Assembly: GCF_051020985.1 (NCBI RefSeq)
Contig: NW_027475150.1
Span: 124,001 to 188,000, forward strand
Length of the DNA stretch: 64,000 bases
DNA from: Nomia melanderi
Lineage: Eukaryota; Arthropoda; Insecta; Hymenoptera; Halictidae
Direction: 5' to 3'
This document shows, piece after piece, positions 50,724 to 63,480 of the stretch; position 1 is the stretch's first letter, and every line of letters starts with the position of its first letter. A program made the position numbers and the translations under genes. Below the pieces are notes generated by a model that saw only the letters and a program-made list of their open reading frames with translations, did no database searches and was not told the DNA's origin.

Positions 50724-52061
50724 TCTCGGGTGCTATTACAGATAGCGCAATAAATCAAAGTGCATTGTCTGTAGGAGGCCCTGGCGCATGAATCTGGGCA
50801 GCGGGAATAACCTCGGACCACCAGGGGCCGAGAAAACCACCGTCTCACGGGGCCGGACACTCAGGTTCAGGGGAAAATCCTATATATATCTGGCGCTATC
50901 TCGGGTGCTATTAGAGATAGCGCAATAAATCAAAGTGCATTGTCTGTAGGGGTCCCTGGCGCATGAATCTGGCCAGCGGGAACGACCTCGGACCACCAGG
51001 GGCCGAGAAAACCACAGTCACATGGGGCCGGACACTCAGGGTCAGGGGAAAATCCAATATATCTCTGGTGATATCTCGGGTGCTATTACAGACAGCGCAA
51101 TAAACCAAAGTGAATTATCTGAAGGAGGCCCTGGCGCATGCATCTGTGCAGCGGGAACGACCTCGGTCCACCAGGGACCGAGAAAACCACCGTCTCATGG
51201 GGCCGGACACTCAGGAACAGGGAAAAATCCAATATATATCTGGTGATATCTTGGGTGATATTAGAGATAGCACAATAAACCAACGTGAATTATCTTTAGG
51301 AGGCCCAGGCGCATGCATCTGTGCATCGGGAACGACCTCCGACCACCAGGGGCCGAGACAACCACCGTCTCATCGGGCCGGACACTCAGGGTCAGGGAAA
51401 AATCCAATATATATCTGGTGATATCTCGGGTGCTATTAGAGATAGCCCAATAAATCAAAGTGCATTGTCTGTAGGAGGCCCTGGCGCATGAATCTGTGCA
51501 GCGGGAACGACCTCGGACCGCCAGGGGCCGAGAAAACCACCGTCTCATGGGGCCGGACACTGAGGGTCAGGGAAAAATCCAATATATATCTGGTGCTATC
51601 TATGGTGCTATTACAGATAGCGCAACAAATCAAAGTGCATTGTCTGTAGGAGGCCCTGGCGCATGAATCTGGGCAGCGGGAACGTCATCAGACAACCAGG
51701 GGCCGAGAAAACCACAGTCTCATGGGGCCGGACACTCAGGGTCAGGGGAAAATTCAATATATATCTTGCGATATCTCGGGTGCTATTAGAGATAGCGCAA
51801 TAAATCTAAGTGCATTGTCTGTAGGAGGCCCTGGAGCATGTATCTGGCGAGCGGGAACGACCTCGGACCACCAGGGGCCGAGAAAACCACAGTCTCATGG
51901 GGCCGGACACTCAGGGTCAGGGGAAAATCCAATATATATCTGGTGATATCTCGGGTGCTATTACAGATAGCGCAATACATCAAAGTGCATTGTCTGTAGG
52001 AGGCCCTGGCGCATGAATCTGGCCAGGGGGAACGACATCGGAACACCAGGGGCCGAGAAAA

Positions 52062-52123
52062 TTACAGATTTTCGGTATCCGTCACCCAAAGTCATGTAAA
52101 AATCCAGCATATATACGGAGCTT
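52062..52123 (+). repeat. Divergent module, late form (acggagctttc)
   Basis: Copy of the 50,662 module 1,400 bp downstream. Its host monomer has cggaacaccagg. Confidence 0.85.
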
Positions 52124-52586
52124 TCTCGGGTGCTATTACAGATAGCGCAATAAACCAATGTGAATTATCTGCAGCAGGCCCTGGCGAATGAATCTGTGCT
52201 GTGGGAACGACCTCGTACCACCACGGGCCGAGAAAACCACCGTCTCATGGGGCCGGACACTCAGGAACAGGGAAAAATCCAATATATATCCGGTGATATC
52301 TCGGGTGCTATTAGAGATAGCGCAATAAACCAAAGTGAATTATCTGCAGGAGGCCCTGGCGCATGAATCTGTGCAGCGGGAATGATCTCGGACCACCAGG
52401 GGCCGAGAAAACCACCGTCTCATGGGGCCGGACACTCAGGGTCAGGGAAAAATCCAATATATATCTGGTGATATCTCGGGTGCTATTACAGATAGCGCAA
52501 TAAATCAAAGTGCATTGTCTGCAGGTGGCCCTGGCGCATGAATCTGTGCAGCGGGAACGACCTCGGACCACCAGGGGCCGAGAAAA

Positions 52587-52648
52587 TTACAGATTTTCGG
52601 TATCCGTCACCCAAAGTCATGTAAAAATCCAGCATATATATGGAGCTT
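52587..52648 (+). repeat. Divergent module, late form (atggagctttc)
   Basis: Its host monomer has gtgcattgtctgcaggtggcc, given here in two parts (gtgcattgtctg, caggtggcc). It is the same host type as at 44.5 kb. Confidence 0.85.
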
Positions 52649-53374
52649 TCTCGGGTGCTATTACAGATAGCGCAACAAATCAAAGTGCATTGTCTGTAGG
52701 AGGCCCTGGCGCATGAATCTGTGCAGCGGGAACGACCTCGGACCGCCAGTGGCCGAGAAAACCACCGTCTCATGGGGCCGGACACTCAGGGTCAGGGGAA
52801 AATCCAATATATATCTGGTGATATCTCGGGTGCTATTACAGATAGCGCAATAAATCAAAGTGCATTGTCTGTAGGAAACCCTGGCGCATGAATCTGGCAA
52901 GCGGGAACGACCTCGGACCACCAGGGGCCGAGAAAACCACCGTCTCATGGGGCCGGACACTCAGGGTCAGGGGAAAATCCAATATATATCTGGTGATATC
53001 TCGGGTGCTATTACAGATAGCGCAATAAACCAAAGTGAATTATCTGCAGGAGGCCCTCGCGCATGAATCTGTGCAGCAGGAACGACCTCGGACCACCAGG
53101 GGCCGAGAAAACCACAGTCTCATGCGGCCGGACACTCAGGGTCGGGGAAAAATCCAATATATATCTGGTGATATCTCGGGTGCTATTAGAGATAGCGCAA
53201 TAAACCATAGTGAATTATCTGGAGGAGTCCCTGGCGCATGCATCTGTGCAGCGGGAACGACCTCGGTCCACCAGGGACCGGGAAAACCACCGTCTCATGG
53301 GGCCGGACACTCAGGAACAGGGAAAAATCCAATATATATCTGGTGATATCTTGGGTGATATTAGAGATAGCACA

Positions 53375-54400
53375 ATAAACCAAAGTGAATTATCTGTAGG
53401 AGGCCCAGGCGCATGCATCTGTGCATCGGGAACGACCTCCGACCACCAGGGGCCGAGACAACCACCGTCTCATCGGGCCGGACACTCAGGGTCAGGGAAA
53501 AATCCAATATATATCTGGTGATATCTCGGGTGCTATTAGAGATAGCCCAATAAATCAAAGTGCATTGTCTGTAGGAGGCCCTGGCGCATGAATCTGTGCA
53601 GCGGGAACGACCTCGGACCGCCAGGGGCCGAGAAAACCACCGTCTCATGGTGCCGGACACTAAGGGTCAGGGAAAAATCCAATATATATCTGGTGATATC
53701 TATGGTGCTATTACAGATAGCGCAACAAATCAAAGTGCATTGTCTGTAGGAGGCCCTGGCGCATGAATCTGGGCAGCGGGAACGTCATCAGACAACCAGG
53801 GGCCGAGAAAACCACAGTCTCATGGGGCCGGACACTCAGGGTCAGGGAAAAATCCAATACATATCTGGTGATATCTCGGGTGCTATTACAGGTAGCGCAA
53901 TAAATCAAAGTGCATTGTCTGTAGGAGGCCCTGGCGCATGAATCTGTGCAGCGGGATCGACCTCGGTCCACGAGGGACCGAGAAAACCATCGACACATGG
54001 GGCCGGACACTCAGAGTCAGGGGAAAATCCAATATAAATCTGGTGATATCTCGGGTGCTATTACAGATAGCGCAATAAATCAAAGTGCATTGTCAGTAGG
54101 AGGCCCTGGCGCATGAATCTGGCAAGCGGGAACGACCTCGGACCACCAGGGGCCGAGAAAACCACAGTCACATGGGGCCGGACACTCAGGGTCAGGGGAA
54201 AATTCAATATATATCTGGTGATATCTCGGCTGCTATTAGAGATAGCGCAATAAACCAATGTGAATTATCTGCAGGAGGCCCTGGCGCATGAATCTGTGCG
54301 GCGGGAATGATCTCGGACCACCAGGGGCCGAGAAAACCACCGTCTCATGGGGCCGGACACTCAGGGTCAGGGGAAAATCCGATATATATCTGGTGATATC
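53375..54400 (+). repeat. Mosaic block joining 43.75-44.38 kb and 45.44-45.83 kb sequences
   Basis: Up to about 54,010 it follows 43,750-44,385 at offset 9,625; from there it follows 45,440-45,830 at offset 8,575. The difference is exactly 6 monomers (1,050 bp). The switch falls in a gtccacgagggacc monomer present at both source places. Confidence 0.8.
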
Positions 54401-54686
54401 TCGGGTGCTATTAGAGATAGCGCAATAAACCAAAGTGAATTATCTGCAGGAGGCCCTGGCGCATGAATCTGTGCAGCGGGAATGATCTCGGACCACCAGG
54501 GGCCGAGAAAACCACCGTCTCATGGGGCCGGACACTCAGGGTCAGGGAAAAATCCAATATATATCTGGTGATATCTCGGGTGCTATTACAGATAGCGCAA
54601 TAAATCAAAGTGCATTGTCTGCAGGTGGCCCTGGCGCATGAATCTGTGCAGCGGGAACGACCTCGGACCACCAGGGGCCGAGAAAA

Positions 54687-54748
54687 TTACAGATTTTCGG
54701 TATCCGTCACCCAAAGTCATGTAAAAATCCAGCATATATATGGCGCTT
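54687..54748 (+). repeat. Divergent module, late form (ggcgctttc)
   Basis: Same form as the 44,537 series, within the 2,100-bp duplication. Confidence 0.85.
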
Positions 54749-56309
54749 TCTCGGGTGCTATTACAGATAGCGCAACAAATCAAAGTGCATTGTCTGTAGG
54801 AGGCCCTGGCGCATGAATCTGTGCAGCGGGAACGACCTCGGACCGCCAGTGGCCGAGAAAACCACCGTCTCATGGGGCCGGACACTCAGGGTCAGGGGAA
54901 AATCCAATATATATCTGGTGATATCTCGGGTGCTATTAGAGATAGCGCAATAAACCAAAGTGAATTATCTGCAGGAGGCCCTGGCGCATGAATCTGTGCA
55001 GCAGGAACGACCTCGGACCACCAGGGGCCGAGAAAACCACCGTCTCATGGGGCCGGACAGTCAGGGTCAGGGAAAAATCCAATATATATCTGGTGATATC
55101 TCGGGTGCTATTACAGATAGCGCAATAAATCAAAGTGCATTGTCTGTAGGAAACCCTGGCGCATGAATCTGGCAAGCGGGAACGACCTCGGACCACCAGG
55201 GGCCGAGAAAACCACCGTCTCATGGGGCCGGACACTCAGGGTCAGGGGAAAATCCAATATATATCTGGTGATATCTCGGGTGCTATTACAGATAGCGCAA
55301 TAAACCAAAGTGAATTATCTGCAGGAGGCCCTCGCGCATGAATCTGTGCAGCAGGAACGACCTCGGACCACCAGGGGCCGAGAAAACCACAGTCTCATGC
55401 GGCCGGACACTCAGTGTCGGGGAAAAATCCAATATATATCTGGTGATATCTCGGGTGCTATTAGAGATAGCGCAATAAACCATAGTGAATTATCTGGAGG
55501 AGTCCCTGGCGCATGCATCTGTGCAGCGGGAACGACCTCGGTCCACCAGGGACCGGGAAAACCACCGTCTCATGGGGCCGGACACTCAGGAACAGGGAAA
55601 AATCCAATATATATCTGGTGATATCTTGGGTGATATTAGAGATAGCACAATAAACCAAAGTGAATTATCTGTAGGAGGCCCAGGCGCATGCATCTGTGCA
55701 TCGGGAACGACCTCCAACCACCAGGGGCCGAGACAACCACCGTCTCATCGGGCCGGACACTCAGGGTCAGGGAAAAATCCAATATATATCTGGTGATATC
55801 TCGGGTGCTATTAGAGATAGCCCAATAAATCAAAGTGCATTGTCTGTAGGAGGCCCTGGCGCATGAATCTGTGCAGCGGGAACGACCTCGGACCGCCAGG
55901 GGCCGAGAAAACCACCGTCTCATGGTGCCGGACACTAAGGGTCAGGGAAAAATCCAATATATATCTGGTGATATCTATGGTGCTATTACAGATAGCGCAA
56001 CAAATCAAAGTGCATTGTCTGTAGGAGGCCCTGGCGCATGAATCTGGGCAGCGGGAACGTCATCAGACAACCAGGGGCCGAGAAAACCACAGTCTCATGG
56101 GGCCGGACACTCAGGGTCAGGGGAAAATTCAATATATATCTGGTGATATCTCGGGTGCTATTACAGATAGCGCAATAAATCAAAGTGCATTGTCTGTAGG
56201 AGACCCTGGCGCATGAATCTGGCCAGCGGGAACGACCTCGGACCACCAGGGGCCGAGAAAACCACCGTCTCACGGGGCCGGACACTCAGGATCAGGGGAA
56301 AATCCAATA

Positions 56310-57105
56310 TATATCTTGCGATATCTCGGGTGCTATTAGAGATAGCGCAATAAATCTAAGTGCATTGTCTGTAGGAGGCCCTGGCGCATGTATCTGGCCA
56401 GCGGGAACGACCTCGGACCACCAGGGGCCGAGAAAACCACAGTCTCATGGGGCCGGACACTCATGGTCAGGGGAAAATCCAATATATATCTGGTGATATC
56501 TCGGGTGCGATTACAGATAGCGCAATACATCAAAGTGCATTGTCTGTAGGAGGCCCTGGCGCATGAATCTGGCCAGGGGGAACGACATCGGACCACCAGG
56601 GGCCGAGAAAATTACAGATTTTCGGTATCCGTCACCCAAAGTCATGTCAAAATCCAGCATATATACGGAGCTTTCTCGGGTGCTATTACAGATAGCGCAA
56701 TAAATCAAAGTGCATTGTCTGTAGGAGGCCCTGGCGCATGAATCTGGGCAGCGGGAATGACCTCGGACCACCAGGGGCCGAGAAAACCACCGTCTCACGG
56801 GGCCGGACACGCAGGTTCAGGGGAAAATCCTATATATATCTGGCGCTATCTCGGGTGCTATTAGAGATAGCGAAATAAATCAAAGTGCATTGTCTGTAGG
56901 GGGCCCTGGCGCATGAATCTGGCCAGCAGGAACGACCTCGGACCACCAGGGGCCGAGAAAACCACAGTCACATGGGGCCGGACACTCAGCGTCAGGGGAA
57001 AATCCAATATATATCTGGTGATATCTCGGGTGCTATTACAGACAGCGCAATAAACCAAAGTGAATTATCTGAAGGAGGCCCTGGCGCATGCATCTGTGCA
57101 GCGGG
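56310..57105 (+). repeat. Segment shared with 50,360-51,155 (offset 5,950 bp = 34 monomers)
   Basis: The monomers run tcttgcgatatc, gcgcaatacatc, module, gggaatgacctcgg, tggcgctatctc, ctgaaggagg, as near 50.4-51.1 kb. Private changes include actcatggtcagg (about 56,463) and gtcatgtcaaaatcc (about 56,645). Confidence 0.8.
56612..56673 (+). repeat. Divergent module, late form with gtcatgtcaaaa
   Basis: Has gtcatgtcaaaatcc instead of gtcatgtaaaaatcc and ends atacggagctttc. Confidence 0.85.
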
Positions 57106-59440
57106 AAAGACCTCGGACCACCAGGGGCCGTGAAAACCACCGTCTCATGGGGCCGGACACTCAGGGTCAGGGAAAAATTCAATATATATCTGGTGATATC
57201 TCGGGTGCTATTACAGATAGCGAAATAAACCAAATTGCATTGTCTGTAGGAGGCCCTGGCGCATGAATCTGTGCAGCGGGAACGACCTCGGACCACCAGG
57301 GGCCGAGAAAACAGCAGTCTCACGGGGCCGGACACTCAGGGTCAGGGGAAAATTCAATATATATCTGGTGATATCTCGGGTGCTAATAGAGATAGCGCAA
57401 TAAACCAATGTGAATTATCTGCAGGAGGCCCTGGCGCATGAATCTGTGCAGCAGGAACGACCTCGGACCACCAGGGGCCGAGAAAACCACCGTCTCATGG
57501 GGCCGGACTGTCAGGGTCAGGGAAAAATCCAATATATATCTGGTGATATCTCGGGTGCTATTACAGATAGCGCAATAAACCAAAGTGAATTATCTGCAGG
57601 AGGCCCTGGCGCATGAATCTGTGCAGCAGGAACGACCTCGGACCACCAGGGGCCGAGAAAACCACAGTCTCATGCGGCCGGACACTCAGGGTCGGGGAAA
57701 AATCCAATATATATCTGGTGATATCTCGGGTGATATTAGAGATAGCGCAATAAATCAAAGTGCATGGTCTGTAGGAGACCCTGGCGCATGAATCTGGCCG
57801 CCGGGAACGACCTCGGACCGCCAGGGGCCGAGACAACCACCGTCTCATGGGGCCGGACACTCAGGGTCAGGAAAAAACCCAATATATATCTGGTGATATC
57901 TCGGGTGCTATTACAGATAGCGCAATAAATCAAAGTGCATGGTCTGTAGGAGACCCTGGCGCATGAATCTGGCCGCCGGGAACGACCTCGGACCACCAGG
58001 GGCCGAGAAAACCACAGTCACATGGGGCCGGACACTCAGAGTCAGGGGAAATCCAATATATATCTGGTGATATCTCGGGTGCTATTAGAGATAGCGCAAT
58101 AAACCAAAGTGCATTGTCTGTAGGAGGCCCTGGCGCATGAATCTGGCAAGCGGGAACGACCTCGGACCACCAGGGGCCGAGAAAACCACCGTCTCATGGG
58201 GCCGGACACTCAGGGTCAGGAAAAAATCCAATATATATCTGGTGATATCTCGGGTGCTATTACAGATAGCGCAATAAATCAAAGTGCATGATCTGTAGGA
58301 GACCCTGGCGCATGAATCTGGCCGGCGGGAACGACCTCGGACCACCAGGGGCCGAGAAAACCACAGTCTCATGGGGCCGGGCACTCAGGGTCAGGGAAAA
58401 ATCCAATACATATCTGGTGATATCTTGGGTGCTATTACAGGTAGCGCAATAAATCAAAGTGCATTGTCTGTAGGAGGCCCTGGCGCATGAATCTGTGCAG
58501 CGGGAACGACCTCGCACCACCAGGGGCCGAGGAAACCACCGTCTCATGGGGCCGGACACTCAGGGTCATGGAAAAATCCAATATATATCAGGTGATATCT
58601 CGGGTGCTATTACAGATAGCGCAACAAATCAAAGTGCATTGTCTGTAGGAGGCCCTGGCGCATGAATCTGTGCAGCGGGAACGACCTCGCACCGCCAGGG
58701 GCCGAGAAAACCACCGTCTCATGGGGCCGGACACTAAGGGTCAGGGAAAAATCCAATATATATCTGGTGATATCTATGGTGCTATTACAGATAGCGCAAC
58801 AAATCAAAGTGCATTGTCTGTAGGAGGCCCTGGCGCATGAATCTGGGCAGCGGGAACGTCATCGGACAACCAGGGGCCGAGAAAACCTCAGTCTCATGGG
58901 TCCGGACACTCAGGGTCGGGGGAAAATTCAATATATATCTGGTGATATCTCGGGTGCTATTACAGATAGCGCAATACATCAAAGTGCATTGTCTGTAGGA
59001 GGCCCTGGCGCATGAATCTGGCCAGGGGGAACGACATCGGACCACCAGGGGCCGAGAAAATTACAGATTTTCGGTATCCGTCACCCAAAGTCATGTAAAA
59101 ATCCAGCATATATATTGAGCTTTCTCGGGTGCTATTACAGATAGCGCAATAAATCAAAGTGCGATGTCTGTAGGAGGCCCTGGCGCATGAATCTGGGCAG
59201 CGGGAACGACCTCGGACCACCAGGGGCCGAGAAAACCACCGTCTCACGGGGCCGGACACTCAGGGTCAGGGGAAAATCCTATATATATCTGTCGCTATCT
59301 CGGGTGCTATTAGAGATAGCGCAATAAATCAAAGTGCATTGTCTGTAGGAGGCCCTGGGGCATGAATCTGTGCAGCGGGAACGACCTCCGACCACCAGGG
59401 GCCGAGACAACCTCCGTCTCATGGGGCCGGACACTCAGGG
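57106..59440 (+). repeat. Satellite stretch without a clear local higher-order unit
   Basis: Mixed right-hand monomers, including a gccgtgaaaacc monomer (57,130), gaatctggccgccggg monomers (57,790 and 57,965; ggccggcggg near 58,318) and a private one-base deletion near 58,050. No non-satellite sequence is seen. Confidence 0.85.
59061..59122 (+). repeat. Divergent module, late form (attgagctttc)
   Basis: The last module in the window; it ends atattgagctttc. None is found in the 59.4-64 kb repeats. Confidence 0.85.
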
Positions 59441-62400
59441 TCAGGAAAAAACCCAATATATATCTGGTGATATCTCGGGTGCTATTACAGATAGCGCAAT
59501 AAACCAAAGTCCATTGTCTGTAGGAGGCCCTGGCGCATGAATCTGTGCAGCGGGAACGACCTCGGACCACCAGGGGCCGAGAAAACAGCAGTCTCACGGG
59601 GCCGGACACTCAGGGTCAGGAAAAAACCCAATATATATCTGGTGATATCTCGGGTGCTATTACAGATAGCGCAATAAATCAAATTGTATTGTCTGTAGGA
59701 GGCCCTGACGCATGAATCTGGGCAGCGGGAACGACCTCGGACCACCAGCGGCCGAGAAAACCACAGTCACATGGGCCCGGACACTCAGGGACAGGGAAAA
59801 ATCCAATATATATCTGGTGATATCTCGGGTGCTCTTACAGAGAGCGCAATAAATCAAAGTGCATTGTCTGTAGGAGGCCCTGGCGCATGAATCTGTGCAG
59901 CGGGATCGACCTCGCACCACCAAGGGCCGAGAAAATCACTGTCTCATGGGGCCGGACTGTTAGGATCAGGGAAAAATCCAATATATATCTGGTCATATCT
60001 CCGGTGCTATTAGAGATAGCGCAATAAATCGAAGTGAATTATCTGCAGGGGGCCCTGGCGCATGAATCTGTGCAGCGCGATCGACCTCCGACAACCAGGG
60101 GCCGAGAAAACCACCGACACATGGGGCCGGAATGTCAGGGTCAGGGAAAAATCCAATATATATCTGGTGATATCTCGGGTGCTATTAGAGATATGGCAAT
60201 AAACCAAAGTGAATTATCTGCAGGAGGACCTGGGGCATGAATGTGTGCAGCGGGAACGACCTCGGACCACCAGGGGCCGAGAAAACCACCGTCTCATGGG
60301 GCCGGACACTCAGGGTCATGTAAAAATCCAATATATATCTGGTGATATCTCGGGTGCTATTACCGATAGCGCAATGAATCAAAGTGCATTGTCTGTAGGA
60401 GGCCCTGGCGCATGAATCTGAGCAGCGGGAACGATCTCGGACCACCATGGGCCGAGAAAACCGCAGTCTCATGGGGCCGGACACTCAGGGTCAGGGGAAA
60501 ATCCAATATATATCTGGTGATATCTCGGGTGCTATTAGAGATAGCGCAATAAATCGAAGTGAATTATCTGCAGGGGGCCCTGGCGCATGAATCTGTGCAG
60601 CGGGATCGACCTCGGACCACCAGGGGCCGAGAAAACCACCGACACATGGGGCCGGAATGTCAGGGTCAGGGAAAAATCCAATATATATCTGGTGATATCT
60701 CGGGTGCTATTAGAGATATGGCAATAAACCAAAGTGAATTGTCTATAGGAGGCCCTGGCGCATGAATCCCAGCAGCGGGAACGACGTCGGACAACCAGGG
60801 GCCGAGAAAACCACCGTCTCACGGGGCCGGACACTCAGGGTCAGGGGAAAATCCTATATATATCTGTCGCTATCTCGGGTGCTATTAGAGATAGCGCAAT
60901 AAACCAAAGTGCATTGTCTGTAGGAGGCCCTGGCGCATGAATCTGGCAAGCGGGAACGACCTCGGACCACCAGGGGCCGAGAAAACCACCGTCTCATGGG
61001 GCCGGACACTCAGGGTCATGAAAAAACCCAATATATATCTGGTGATATCTCGGGTGCTATTACAGATAGCGCAATAAACCAAAGTCCATTGTCTGTAGGA
61101 GGCCCTGGCGCATGAATCTGTGCAGCGGGAACGACCTCGGACCACCAGGGGCCGAGAAAACAGCAGTCTCACGGGGCCGGACACTCAGGGTCAGGAAAAA
61201 ACCCAATATATATCTGGTGATATCTCGGGTGCTATTACAGATAGCGCAATACATCAAATTGTATTGTCTGTAGGAGGCCCTGATGCATGAATCTGGGCAG
61301 CGGGAACGACCTCGGACCACCAGCGGCCGAGAAAACCACAGTCACATGGGCCCGGACACTCAGGGACAGGGAAAAATCCAATATATATCTGGTGATATCT
61401 CGGGTGCTCTTACAGAGAGCGCAATAAATCAAAGTGCATTGTCTGTAGGAGGCCCTGGCGCATGAATCTGTGCAGCGGGATCGACCTCGCACCACCAAGG
61501 GCCGAGAAAATCACTGTCTCATGGGGCCGGACTGTTAGGATCAGGGAAAAATCCAATATATATCTGGTCATATCTCCGGTGCTATTAGAGATAGCGCAAT
61601 AAGTCGAAGTGAATTATCTGCAGGGGGCCCTGGCGCATGAATCTGTGCAGCGCGATCGACCTCCGACAACCAGGGGCCGAGAAAACCACCGACACATGGG
61701 GCCGGAATGTCAGGGTCAGGGAAAAATCCAATATATATCTGGTGATATCTCGGGTGCTATTAGAGATATGGCAATAAACCAAAGTGAATTATCTGCAGGA
61801 GGACCTGGGGCATGAATCTGTGCAGCGGGAACGACCTCGGACCACCAGGGGCCGAGAAAACCACCGTCTCATGGGGCCGGACACTCAGGGTCATGTAAAA
61901 ATCCAATATATATCTGGTGATATCTCGGGTGCTATTACCGATAGCGCAATGAATCAAAGTGCATTGTCTGTAGGAGGCCCTGGCGCATGAATCTGAGCAG
62001 CGGGAACGACCTCGGACCACCATGGGCCGAGAAAACCGCAGTCTCATGGGGCCGGACACTCAGGGTCAGGGGAAAATCCAATATATATCTGGTGATATCT
62101 CGGGTGCTATTAGAGATAGCGCAATAAATCGAAGTGAATTATCTGCAGGGGGCCCTGGCGCATGAATCTGTGCAGCGGGATCGACCTCGGACCACCAGGG
62201 GCCGAGAAAACCACCGACACATGGGGCCGGAATGTCAGGGTCAGGGAAAAATCCAATATATATCTGGTGATATCTCGGGTGCTATTAGAGATATGGCAAT
62301 AAACCAAAGTGAATTGTCTATAGGAGGCCCTGGCGCATGAATCTCAGCAGCGGGAACGACGTCGGACAACCAGGGGCCGAGAAAACCACCGTCTCACGGG

Positions 62401-62605
62401 GCCGGACACTCAGGGTCAGGGGAAAATCCTATATATATCTGTCGCTATCTCGGGTGCTATTAGAGATAGCGCAATAAACCAAAGTGCATTGTCTGTAGGA
62501 GTCCCTGGCGCATGAATCTGGCAAGCGGGAACGACCTCGGACCACCAGGGGCCGAGAAAACCACCGTCTCATGGGGCCGGACACTCAGGGTCATGAAAAA
62601 ATCCA
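59441..62605 (+). repeat. 9-monomer higher-order repeat (1,575 bp period), two full copies
   Basis: The unit contains gtattgtctgtagg, ctcttacagagagcgc, ctggtcatatctccgg, gatatggcaataaacc, ttaccgatagcgcaatg and ctgtcgctatctc variants. It is present twice back to back, starting near 59,441 and 61,016. I noticed about seven differences between copies, for example gaatgtgtgcag against gaatctgtgcag, and gaatcccagcag against gaatctcagcag. Confidence 0.9.
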
Positions 62606-63480
62606 ATATATATCTGGTGATATCTCGGGTGCTATTACAGATAGCGCAATAAATCAAAGTGCATGGTCTGTAGGAGACCCTGGCGCATGAATCTGGCCGG
62701 CGGGAACGACCTCGGACCACCAGGTGCCGAGAAAACCACAGTCTCATGGGGCCGGACACTCAGGGTCAGGGAAAAATCCAATACATATCTGGTGATATCT
62801 CGGGTGCTATTAGAGATAGCACAATAAACCAAAGTGAATTATCTGTAGGAGGCCCAGGCGCATGCATCTGTGCATCGGGAACGACCTCCGACCACCAGGG
62901 GCCGAGACAACCACCGTCTCATGGGGCCGGACACTCAGGGTCAGGGAAAAATCCAATATATATCTGGTGATATCTCGGGTGCTATTAGAGATAGCCCAAT
63001 AAATCAAAGTGCATTGTCTGTAGGAGGCCCTGGCGCATGAATCTGTGCAGCGGGAACGACCTCGGACCGCCAGGGGCCGAGAAAACCACAGTCTCATGGG
63101 GCCGGACACTCAGGGTCAGGGGAAAATCCAATATATATCTGCTGATATCTCGGGTGCTATTACAGATAGCGCAATAAACCAAAGTGAATTATCTGCAGGA
63201 GGCCCTGGCGCATGAATCTGTGCAGCGGGAACGACCTCGGACCACCAGGGGCCGAGACAACCACCGTCTCATGGGGCCGGACAGTCAGGGTCAGGGAAAA
63301 ATCCAGTATATATCTTGTGATATCTCGGGTGCTATTACAGATAGCGCAATGAATCAAAGTGCATTGTCTGTAGGAGGCCCTGGCGCATGAATCTGGCCAG
63401 CGGGAACGATCTCGGACCACCAGGGGCCGAGAAAACCACCGACACATGGGGCCGGACACTCAGGGTCGGGGAAAAATTCA
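62606..63480 (+). repeat. Intervening monomers with 48-58 kb haplotypes
   Basis: This run (gcatggtctgtaggagacc, aatacatatctgg, gcatcgggaacgacctcc, gatagcccaat) resembles 58.2-58.45 kb and 48.1-48.4 kb. It lies between two stretches of the 9-mer family. Confidence 0.75.

Larger units (their letters stand above)
48900..51765 (+). repeat. 10-monomer higher-order repeat (1,750 bp period), about 1.6 copies
   Basis: Bases 48,900-50,015 recur at 50,650-51,765 in the same order, including gggaataacctcgg, tggcgctatctcggg, gtaggggtccctgg, ctgaaggaggcc and ggtgatattagagatagcac. Visible differences include gagagaacc against gagaaaacc (near 49,430 and 51,180) and gtctcttcgg against gtctcatcgg (near 49,620 and 51,370). 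Confidence 0.85.
50365..52140 (+). repeat. 8-monomer-spaced duplication (1,400 bp) overlapping the 10-mer
   Basis: The run with tcttgcgatatc, aaatctaagtgc, gcgcaatacatc and ggccagggggaacg at 50,365-50,740 recurs at 51,765-52,140. It starts exactly where the 1,750-bp match stops. The 51.7-kb point is therefore a junction between two different exchanges. Confidence 0.8.
52295..54920 (+). repeat. 12-monomer-spaced duplication (2,100 bp)
   Basis: Bases 52,295-52,820 recur at 54,395-54,920: a gggaatgatctcgg monomer, the module monomer and a ccgccagtggccg monomer. The module differs (atggagc at 52.6 kb, atggcgc at 54.7 kb). Confidence 0.8.
52805..56120 (+). repeat. 13-monomer-spaced duplication (2,275 bp)
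   Basis: Bases 52,805-53,845 recur at 55,080-56,120, including gtaggaaaccctgg, catgcggccgg, ctggaggagtccctgg, gcatcgggaacg and catggtgccgg variants. Few differences are visible, for example cagtgtcgggg near 55,413 and cctccaacc near 55,711. Confidence 0.85.
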
